Shown: piece by piece, positions 1 to 5,854 of the stretch
How positions within the stretch are numbered: position 1 is the first letter of the stretch
How the letters are laid out: every line of letters starts with the position of its first letter
From: a bacterium
GTDB lineage: Bacteria > Zixibacteria > MSB-5A5 > GN15 > FEB-12
Length of the DNA stretch: 9,150 bases
Assembly: GCA_030668045.1 (NCBI GenBank)
Contig: DAOUUR010000064.1
Coordinates: 1 to 9,150 of the forward strand
Reading direction: 5' to 3'
Position numbers and translations under genes: made by a program
The notes under the pieces: generated by a model
Told to the model about the DNA's origin: nothing
Databases searched by the model: none
The model's input: the letters and a program-made list of their open reading frames with translations, nothing else

Positions 1-439
1 ACTCGTTTTCCAGCGCGGTGGCGACTTCTTTTGCGATCTTGTGGTGTATCAATCGATCAAGATGGGCCCGGATTGTGTTTTTCGTTTTTCCGGATGGGTT
101 CAATTGGAGCGCGTCGGCATAGGCGTCGATTGCGCCCTGGTAGTCCTCACCGTTCTCCGCGATCAAGCCAAGGAACAAATAGGCTCGAGCTCCGGGGGCG
201 ATGGCCTGAGCCTGTTGCAGCGACTCTGTAGCCTTCTGCATGTCACCACTCTTGTAGTAGGCAATCCCCAGTTCGCGCCAGGCATCGGCGCTCTGTGGGT
301 TAGCCGAGATTTCTTTGTAGAAATTCTCAATCGCTTCTTCATACCGTTCCTGACCGGCCAGTTTCTTGCCCTGACCATAGAAACTCTGCGAACAGGCGAC
401 CAGCAAGAGCAGTGGTAGAATTAAAATCCTATTTTTCAT
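1..439 (-). CDS. TPR-repeat lipoprotein, 3' end cut by window edge
   Basis: An open frame of 146 codons starts at the ATG at 439 (minus strand) and runs off the left edge, so the C-terminus is missing. The N-terminus is a lipoprotein signal: Met-Lys-Asn-Arg, a Leu/Ile-rich stretch, then the lipobox LVAC with the lipidated Cys at residue 16. Three tetratricopeptide repeats follow at about residues 21-53, 54-87 and 88-121. Typical landmarks are RYEEAIENFYKEI, ADAWRELGIAYYKSGD and AIDAYADALQLNP. The mature protein is therefore probably a membrane-anchored, periplasm-facing scaffold that binds partner proteins. The start is supported by an AAAGGT Shine-Dalgarno at 445-450. Only 23 bp separate it from the stop of the CsgG-domain gene upstream, which suggests co-transcription with that gene and the kinase. 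Its partner is unknown. Family assignment is firm, specific function is not. Confidence 0.88.
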   Translation of the reverse strand, partial: MKNRILILPLLLLVACSQSFYGQGKKLAGQERYEEAIENFYKEISANPQSADAWRELGIAYYKSGDMQKATESLQQAQAIAPGARAYLFLGLIAENGEDYQGAIDAYADALQLNPSGKTKNTIRAHLDRLIHHKIAKEVATALENE

Positions 440-444
440 ACCAG

Positions 445-450
445 ACCTTT
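445..450 (-). promoter_or_regulatory. Ribosome binding site of the TPR lipoprotein gene
   Basis: On the minus strand AAAGGT lies 5 nt before the ATG at 439. It fixes the start of the partial lipoprotein gene and lies in the 23-bp gap after the upstream stop codon, as expected inside an operon. Confidence 0.6.
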
Positions 451-462
451 CTCGCTGTCGGG

Positions 463-1512
463 CTATCCTACCAGCGGGCGGTAAACATCCATTTTGCGCT
501 TGGCTTCAACGAAGCTTGAGTCCATTTCATATGCTTTCTTGAAGCTGGCGTAAGCATTCTTATAATCGTAACGGTCCATGTATTCCAGTCCGAGCGAATA
601 GTAGGAGGTAGCGTCCAGTGATGTCGTTCCGCCCTGATCAATCGCCTTCATGATGTCATCGCTGAGTTCCAGGTCGAGCAGTTCGGCGATTTCCTTGACC
701 AGTTCTTTCTCCATCTTGGAGAATTCCGGTTTGCCTTCTTTATCAACCGAGGCCATGATCTCCGATGTTTCGACATTGACCACGCGAACAACCATGCGGG
801 CGTTCTTGCTGTCAAGCTGGGTGATGCTGCCGAAGACCATCAGTTGTGCGCCGACAATCTTACCGACTTTGACCGCGGTTGCTTTGTCAACCTTACCAGC
901 CTGGACCATCGCGATCTCTTTTAAGATAAAATCGATTTTGTCCCGCTCGACCACACGCAGGTCGCTGAGTTTGGAGAAATCATGTTGAAAGAAATCGGCC
1001 AGGCCTTTGCCGAGCGCTCCCAGCTTCTCCTGATATTCGCCGACCGAGTAGTTGTCGAACTCAAGGATGGCAATTGTCTTTATGCCATCGGGGCCGCTTT
1101 CGTCGCAAGTCAGTTGATTCTGGCCTTTGAGGATATTGTACCATTTGTCTCTCAGTTCCTGTGGCCACATCTCCTGCGGCAGGCGGCTGACACAAGGGCC
1201 GACCGTTGATATCTGCTCAAGGTAGTTGACCGCCTTTTTCAGGAAGCCCTCACCCTTGGCGTAGGTGACAATGCTGAGGGTTTCGAAAATGGCGATACTG
1301 TCACGGGAGGTGAGATCGTCGCGACCAAGCAGGCCCTCAGCGATCTGGATGCTCTTATCAAATTCCAGCTCGCTGTAGAAATTGAGGGCCTCCGCCAGCT
1401 TGTCGGCAACGGTTCCCTCATTGGCGTGGACACCGGCGCCTGCGGCCAGCACCACGGCGGCGAGAGCGAGCGTCATGAGCAGACGAGAACATCTGCAGGT
1501 TAGCTTATTCAT
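463..1512 (-). CDS. Secreted CsgG-domain protein with TPR-like flanks
   Basis: The protein has 349 aa from the ATG at 1512. An upstream in-frame ATG at 1527 is possible, but AAAGGA at 1519-1524 is ideally placed for 1512, and a start there gives a normal signal peptide. Residues 1-30 are that signal peptide (basic start, Ala/Leu/Val core, probable cleavage after VHA). Residues 31-135 are helical and TPR-like. Residues 144-265 match the CsgG/FlgO-like fold: a first strand KTIAILEFDN, then LRVVERDKIDFILKE, then a strand LMVFGSI after an invariant-looking VGA. A C-terminal TPR (about 300-340, SYYSLGLEYMDRYDYKNAY) completes it. Classical CsgG is an outer-membrane lipoprotein, but no lipobox is present here. 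Mature Cys107 and Cys136 are the only cysteines and could form a disulfide. It lies between the kinase and the TPR lipoprotein. A role in envelope assembly or as a partner of the kinase is inference. Confidence 0.85.
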   Translation of the reverse strand: MNKLTCRCSRLLMTLALAAVVLAAGAGVHANEGTVADKLAEALNFYSELEFDKSIQIAEGLLGRDDLTSRDSIAIFETLSIVTYAKGEGFLKKAVNYLEQISTVGPCVSRLPQEMWPQELRDKWYNILKGQNQLTCDESGPDGIKTIAILEFDNYSVGEYQEKLGALGKGLADFFQHDFSKLSDLRVVERDKIDFILKEIAMVQAGKVDKATAVKVGKIVGAQLMVFGSITQLDSKNARMVVRVVNVETSEIMASVDKEGKPEFSKMEKELVKEIAELLDLELSDDIMKAIDQGGTTSLDATSYYSLGLEYMDRYDYKNAYASFKKAYEMDSSFVEAKRKMDVYRPLVG

Positions 1513-1518
1513 CTTTGT

Positions 1519-1524
1519 TCCTTT
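1519..1524 (-). promoter_or_regulatory. Ribosome binding site deciding the CsgG-domain start
   Basis: AAAGGA on the minus strand sits 6 nt upstream of the ATG at 1512 and inside the codons that would follow an ATG at 1527. It favours the shorter, 349-aa product whose signal peptide begins directly at the start codon. Confidence 0.6.
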
Positions 1525-1587
1525 CATTTTGAAGAATCAAAGTGCAATGCATCTATCTATTTTACATAAGAATCTGGCCAGCGGCCA

Positions 1588-3321
1588 CTATTTATCAAAA
1601 TCAAGAATGATTCGGTGCGAATCTCCCGCAATCACGCTGACAGTGTCTATTCTAATACGCAAGTCACCGTCGAAATTCAATATACCCCTGATGACGTGTC
1701 TTCCCGGCGTTATCTGAAAAGCGCTGGGGGTTTTGCGGTCCTGAAGCTCACCATCGATATAAATATCCGCTCCGTTGATTGGTTTGGACCCGACCTTGAC
1801 TTCACCCAATGTTGGGGCCGGTTTCTGCTCGGCTGGTTTTGTAGCGGCGGGGAAGTTGAATCGGTAGTTCAGGGTTATGTTTGTGTCGGTGGCTACATAT
1901 ACTTCGCGGTTCATCTCTTTTCTTGTAGCTCGATTGTTTTGGACCCGGACCGAGTAGGTGCCAGTATCGACGGTAACCGATGTGCCTGAGCTGTTTTGCG
2001 CGATCAACTCATCGCCGAGATAAATGTCACCATCTGGATCAACGGCAATCTCAATTGTTCCTTGAGGTGTGAGTAGAGCTGGCAACTCGACGGTGAAAGT
2101 GAAGGGTGATCCGTAACCGCTGGAATCGCCCTCTGAGTTTACAGTCTGGACGCGCCACCAGTAGCTATCGCTTTCGAGTTCCTCGTCAATGGTATGGCTG
2201 GCGGCTGTCAGGTCGGTTATGATTTCCGAGATGAAAAAGTCGGGGTTGTTAGCGTACTCCAGAGTGTACGTTTCATCGTCGTCGATCACACCGGTCCAAC
2301 TGAGGGTCGGTGATGGTGCCTCAAGCGTGGAACCATCGGTCGGCTGGGTCAGTTGGGGGGCGAGCGGGATGTTTTCGCCACCGGAAGTCAGGATGAAATA
2401 GCCGATCACAGCTGCGGCAATAACACCGGCAGCACCGGCGACAATCTTGATTGGGAATTTTTTCTGAGGCGCTTGAGATATCGTCCGTGTCGGTGTATCG
2501 CTGGCTGACTGCTTTGGGGCAATCGCACGCAAGGCGGTGATCAATTCGGATGCGGTTGAGAATCGGTCGGCCGGGTCCTTTTTCATGCAGCGCATGATCA
2601 GGTTGTCCAGCTTCCGATCAATCTGTGGGTTTAGTTCTCGGGCGTGGGGTGGGTCGGTGAAAAGTTTGGCGTCGCGAATAGCAAATTCGTTGTCACCCTT
2701 GAAAGGGAGTTCACCGGTGAGAGCCCGGTAGAGAGTCACGCCGACAGCATAGATATCAATCGCGGCATAGTTGGTGTTTTCGGAGGGAGTGAACTGCTCC
2801 GGGGCCATATAGGCGGGAGTACCGCAAGCCGAGCCTGCCTGGGTGAGGTTTGGGTCTGAATCTGCCTTGGCGATACCAAAGTCGATGACTTTGACGGTAC
2901 CATGCTTGTCGATCATTATGTTGCTTGGTTTGATATCGCGGTGATATATCCCCTTCTGATGAGCAAATTCGATGACGCCGAGGACATCAAGAACCATTTC
3001 CAGAGCCTCGCCAGTTTCGACCCTGCCGTCATCGTTGATCCGATCGTCCAGCGTGATGCCATCGATGTACTCCATAGCGATGACAATATTGTCACCGTGA
3101 TGGAAAAAGTGTTTTATCCGGCAGATATTGGGGTTGCCGTCCAGCAGGGCCAGCTTGTCGGCTTCCTGCTTGAAACGCTCGACCAGGCGGCTGTCGGTGA
3201 GGACCTTGAGAATTACCTGCAAATTGGGGACATCTTCGTGGACAGCCAGATAAACCTTGGCCATGCCGCCGGCGCCGATAGGCTTGAGTATCTTATAACC
3301 GCCGATAACCTGTTGATCCAT
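1588..3321 (-). CDS. Transmembrane Ser/Thr protein kinase with Fn3-like and PEGA domains
   Basis: A PknB-type kinase of 577 aa that transfers phosphate from ATP to Ser/Thr of target proteins. The catalytic domain spans about 9-265 and all key elements are present: Gly loop GAGGMAKVY (16-24), Lys39 in VILKVL, Glu53, catalytic HRDIKPSN with Asp129, DFG 147-149, GTPAYMAPEQ, and Arg253 in DPADRF. A Pro/Thr/Ser-rich linker leads to one membrane segment (about 291-311), which puts the rest outside the cytoplasm. That part holds an Fn3-like sandwich (about 319-412, with LSW and YWWRV landmarks) and two PEGA-like domains (about 420-487, more degenerate, and 506-577, with IYIDGE and TPGRH). PASTA repeats are absent. 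The start is the ATG at 3321; a TTG directly before it is possible, and neither has a clear Shine-Dalgarno. It is the first gene of the leftward cluster and probably senses an envelope ligand. Its substrates are unknown. Confidence 0.95.
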   Translation of the reverse strand: MDQQVIGGYKILKPIGAGGMAKVYLAVHEDVPNLQVILKVLTDSRLVERFKQEADKLALLDGNPNICRIKHFFHHGDNIVIAMEYIDGITLDDRINDDGRVETGEALEMVLDVLGVIEFAHQKGIYHRDIKPSNIMIDKHGTVKVIDFGIAKADSDPNLTQAGSACGTPAYMAPEQFTPSENTNYAAIDIYAVGVTLYRALTGELPFKGDNEFAIRDAKLFTDPPHARELNPQIDRKLDNLIMRCMKKDPADRFSTASELITALRAIAPKQSASDTPTRTISQAPQKKFPIKIVAGAAGVIAAAVIGYFILTSGGENIPLAPQLTQPTDGSTLEAPSPTLSWTGVIDDDETYTLEYANNPDFFISEIITDLTAASHTIDEELESDSYWWRVQTVNSEGDSSGYGSPFTFTVELPALLTPQGTIEIAVDPDGDIYLGDELIAQNSSGTSVTVDTGTYSVRVQNNRATRKEMNREVYVATDTNITLNYRFNFPAATKPAEQKPAPTLGEVKVGSKPINGADIYIDGELQDRKTPSAFQITPGRHVIRGILNFDGDLRIRIDTVSVIAGDSHRIILDFDK

Positions 3322-3480
3322 CAAGGAAAGAACAATAATATGGGTGCAGGGCGCAATATAAATTTGCTTTTGACGGGAACCTGTCTGCCGAATAGTCCAA
3401 ACTAAACGGGTGCTCAGGAGTAAAAGGAAATAGCCGGGGGAAATGACGGCCTGGCTGACTTGAGCACTTGGGAGACTGAT
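3322..3480. promoter_or_regulatory. Divergent intergenic region, presumed promoters both ways
   Basis: This 159-bp gap separates the leftward kinase operon from the rightward glycosyltransferase genes, so at least two promoters are expected here. On the minus strand a TATTAT (plus-strand positions 3335-3340) resembles a -10 box, 13 nt from the kinase ATG. On the plus strand TTGACG near 3370 resembles a -35 box but has no good -10 partner at 16-18 bp. No convincing operator palindrome was seen. The presence of promoters is inferred from gene orientation more than from the motifs. Confidence 0.45.
3470..3474 (+). promoter_or_regulatory. Ribosome binding site of the family-4 glycosyltransferase
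   Basis: GGGAG ends 6 nt before the TTG at 3481. It is the best-placed Shine-Dalgarno upstream of this gene and supports the TTG at 3481 over the in-frame TTG at 3460, which has none at the right distance. Confidence 0.55.
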
Positions 3481-4593
3481 TTGACGATATCGAGCATAAG
3501 AGTACTAACGGTTGAAGTGACGCCCGGCGCGGCATTGGCGCGGGAGTCTGTTCGGGTTCTGCTGCTGGCCCCGCGGGTGATCCCCGATCCAGCGGAAGCG
3601 GATCAATTTCAGCGGTTCTCGGCCAACTTGCCATCGGCTGCTCGGTCCACGTGTGATTCCGTTGCCAGTTTGAGTCATCAACTCCGCCCGGCCGGTTTTT
3701 TATCAGCTTTTGGTGAGAAAATGGCCAGGATTCGGTCTTTGCTGACAGCTATTCCCCGGCACGATATTGTACATGTTTTTCATTTTTCGGGCCGTCTGTT
3801 TCTACTGCACGCTGCCCCGGCGATCATTCTCGCAAAGTTTTTTGGCAAAAAAGTTGTCCTGAGCTATTCCGATAGTATGGCCGAGCTGGACCTTGAGCGC
3901 TCACACGAGATATACCGACCAATCCTCCGTCTCTGTGGCCGGGTTGTTGTTTCCAGCCATTACCTCAGAACGGTTTTGTCTGGATATCGGTTCGACTCAG
4001 AGGTTATGCCTGGAGGTATTGCCGGGAGGATAGCCGATCCGAAGCCGGTTTTGCAGTTGCAGCCTCGTATCGTGATGGTTCGTCCTCTGGAGCGACAGGC
4101 GGGATATGTGGCGGCGATTCGGGCTTTCAAGTTGGTCAAGCAGAAATTTCCGCGAGCGGAGATGGTTATTGCGGGCGATGGTAAACGTCGGGAATACTTG
4201 CAGAATCTGGTGAGCCGTGAGAAGATTCTCGGGATCACTTTTAAAACGGCAACTTGCTCATCGGAGGTTGACCGTCTGATCACGGGAGCCGACATGTTTC
4301 TGAGCGCCTCGATGCACGACTCTATACCTGCGGCGATATGGCGGGCGCTATCGGCAGGTTTGCCGATTGTCGCTACCGATACCGGTGGTGTCGGGGAAAT
4401 TATTAAGGATCGCCAGAACGGTTTGCTGGCGCGGGTGAACGATTTTTCGGGAATCGCTGATCGGATTATTGAGCTGATCGAAACTCCCGAGCTGGTATCG
4501 TCTCTCTCCGAGGCGGCGCTGGCGACGGCTGAGAGGCACGCAGCTTCCGGCGTTTGCAATGATTGGCAAACACTGTACCGCGAACTTCGCTAA
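3481..4593 (+). CDS. Family-4 (GT-B) glycosyltransferase, divergent donor site
   Basis: The protein is 370 aa from a TTG start with GGGAG 6 nt upstream. The GT-B layout is clear: an N-terminal acceptor half with Rossmann strands (VRVLLLAPR; HDIVHVFHF; GKKVVLSYSD) and a C-terminal donor half in the glycosyltransferase group 1 style (AAIRAFKLVKQKFPRAEMVI, AGDGKRREYL, then ALSAGLPIVATDTGGVGEII and NGLLA). Such enzymes move a sugar from a nucleotide-sugar donor to a growing glycan or lipid carrier on the cytoplasmic face. Several residues that normally hold the donor are changed: the EX7E motif reads Asp280...Arg288, and the usual Arg/Lys pair reads Arg201...Gln206. The enzyme may be inactive, or may use another donor or binding mode. 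The first ~25 residues precede the usual first strand, so a later start is possible. It is followed by a second glycosyltransferase, consistent with polysaccharide synthesis. Confidence 0.88.
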   Translation: MTISSIRVLTVEVTPGAALARESVRVLLLAPRVIPDPAEADQFQRFSANLPSAARSTCDSVASLSHQLRPAGFLSAFGEKMARIRSLLTAIPRHDIVHVFHFSGRLFLLHAAPAIILAKFFGKKVVLSYSDSMAELDLERSHEIYRPILRLCGRVVVSSHYLRTVLSGYRFDSEVMPGGIAGRIADPKPVLQLQPRIVMVRPLERQAGYVAAIRAFKLVKQKFPRAEMVIAGDGKRREYLQNLVSREKILGITFKTATCSSEVDRLITGADMFLSASMHDSIPAAIWRALSAGLPIVATDTGGVGEIIKDRQNGLLARVNDFSGIADRIIELIETPELVSSLSEAALATAERHAASGVCNDWQTLYRELR

Positions 4594-4790
4594 CTGAATC
4601 CGCGACATCTTTCATCCCGTTGAATGTGTTTCCAGAAATGATACAACTTCTGTTATGCCTGAGTTTTTATGTTGAGATTGGACTCTTGCAACGGTATCAT
4701 CAAATCGTTAAAAAATGGTGAAATAGCTGGCCGGTTTGCGGTGTGTTGGTTGCTGCTCTGGCATAAAATGGATACGCTGAATTGATCAAT
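4594..4790 (+). promoter_or_regulatory. 197-bp intergenic leader with weak promoter candidate
   Basis: This gap between the two glycosyltransferase genes holds no credible coding frame. TTGCAA (4686-4691) and TAAAAA (4709-4714), 17 bp apart, resemble a sigma-70 promoter with 4 of 6 matches in each box. It would give the second glycosyltransferase its own transcript with a leader of roughly 70 nt. A match of this quality is common by chance in AT-rich DNA. No terminator with a T-run follows the first glycosyltransferase, so read-through from upstream is also possible. Confidence 0.3.
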
Positions 4791-5795
4791 ATGACTGATT
4801 CCAAATTTGATATTGCGGTGGTGATGCCGGTTCTCAACGAGGAGAAATATATCGGCCGCACTCTCGATCAGATATATATGCAGGATTTCCCGATGTCTCG
4901 GGTCGAAGTAGTGGTGGCCGATGGCGGTTCCACTGATCGCACCAGAGAGATAGCGGAATCATACAAGGACCGTTTTGGATCTCTGAAGGTACTGGACAAT
5001 CCGGCGCGGTTGTCCTCGTCGGGGCGCAACATTGGCGTGCGTAACTCAACGGCGCGGTACGTTCTGGTGATTGATGGTCACTCTCATGTCCCTGGCAAGA
5101 ATCTGCTACGGGCTACGATTGATCTGTTTGAATCAACGGGCGCGAAATGTCTGTGCCGGGCGCAACCGATGACACCACCCGATATTACTGAATTTCAGAG
5201 TGCGGTGGCGCTGTGCCGAGCTTCGGCTATCGGCCATAACCCGTCATCTGATATCTATTCGGATTATGAGGGCGAAGTTAATCCGACATCGTCAGGTGCG
5301 ATATACGACCGTTCTGTTTTTGATCAGGTCGGTTATTTCGATGAGAAGTTTGATGTCTGCGAGGATGTTGATTTCAATTACCGTGTCGAGCAGGCTGGTC
5401 TAAAGGCTGTGCTGTCTCCGCAGTTGCGAGTCTATTATTATCCTCGGACGACGCTGGGCGCGTTATGGAAGCAAATGCTACGGTATGGAACAGGTCGTTT
5501 TCGGTTTGCCCGAAAGCATAATCTGGCATCGCCGATTCAATGGTTGGCGGGAATAGCTCTGGCGGTATTTGCCGTTCTGCTGGTGCTCTCTTTTCTCTCG
5601 GCGGCGGTGTTTGGTTTTTTCAAGAATCTGGTTGCTCTGTACCTGCTGCTCGTCTTGCTCTTTTCGCTCTTTCTGGGATTGGCCAAAAGACAGATGGGGT
5701 GTATCCTGTTTGGGCCGTTGGTATATCCGACCATTCATTTTGGGTTGGGCTTCGGTTTTGTCAGGGAGTTTATTAACCACTATCTAAAGAAATAG
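4791..5795 (+). CDS. Family-2 glycosyltransferase, ExoA-like, membrane-anchored
   Basis: A 334-aa GT-A fold enzyme that uses an inverting mechanism to add a sugar from a nucleotide-sugar. The N-terminus shows the family-2 signature VVMPVLNEEKYIGRTL, followed by ADGGSTDRT (Asp44). The metal site is IDGHSHV with Asp95, and the late acidic motif is CEDVDFNYR (Glu191, Asp192). The DGH variant of DXD, the NPTSSGAIYDRSVFDQVGYFDE stretch and the YYPRTTL/RYGTGR motif resemble the ExoA (succinoglycan) subgroup. The C-terminus has about three hydrophobic segments (251-273, 277-297, 303-326), which place it at the inner membrane and suit glycan building on a lipid carrier. The start is the ATG at 4791; an in-frame TTG nine bases earlier is also open, and neither has a good Shine-Dalgarno. 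It is probably part of exopolysaccharide or cell-surface glycan synthesis with the upstream glycosyltransferase. The sugar and acceptor cannot be read from the sequence. Confidence 0.93.
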   Translation: MTDSKFDIAVVMPVLNEEKYIGRTLDQIYMQDFPMSRVEVVVADGGSTDRTREIAESYKDRFGSLKVLDNPARLSSSGRNIGVRNSTARYVLVIDGHSHVPGKNLLRATIDLFESTGAKCLCRAQPMTPPDITEFQSAVALCRASAIGHNPSSDIYSDYEGEVNPTSSGAIYDRSVFDQVGYFDEKFDVCEDVDFNYRVEQAGLKAVLSPQLRVYYYPRTTLGALWKQMLRYGTGRFRFARKHNLASPIQWLAGIALAVFAVLLVLSFLSAAVFGFFKNLVALYLLLVLLFSLFLGLAKRQMGCILFGPLVYPTIHFGLGFGFVREFINHYLKK

Positions 5796-5844
5796 TCGGC
5801 AGTGCGCTCTGCTGTCGTCTTGCCGGTGTTAACCTGTCGTTGCT

Positions 5845-5852
5845 AAGGGGGG
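5845..5852 (+). promoter_or_regulatory. Ribosome binding site of the RecB-like nuclease
   Basis: A purine run AAGGGGGG ends 2 nt before the ATG at 5855; pairing through its first half gives acceptable spacing. It supports ATG 5855 over the in-frame TTG at 5840, which would lie 5' of this motif. Confidence 0.5.
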
Positions 5853-5854
5853 AA

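Noticed and set aside
463..1512. Curli secretion locus
   Set aside because: Only the CsgG fold is present. There is no lipobox and no curlin, CsgE or CsgF gene nearby.
1575..1587. Inverted repeat TGGCC-AGC-GGCCA just after the kinase stop
   Set aside because: A 5-bp stem with no following T-run is too weak for a terminator, and it lies within an apparent operon.
3370..3400. ECF-sigma-like promoter with GGAACC and TCCAA
   Set aside because: The spacing between the two elements is about 3 bp too short for known ECF promoters.
2902..3405. Plus-strand open frame of 167 codons opposite the kinase catalytic domain
   Set aside because: It is antisense to the conserved kinase motifs and extends only a little into the intergenic region. 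No family features.
3960..4559. Minus-strand open frame of 199 codons opposite the family-4 glycosyltransferase
   Set aside because: It lies wholly within a gene with clear GT-B motifs, and its translation is low-complexity Ser/Arg/Ile-rich with no domain.
4638..4700. 7-bp inverted repeat ATGATAC ... GTATCAT in the glycosyltransferase gap
   Set aside because: A match this short separated by 49 bp is expected by chance in a gap of this size.
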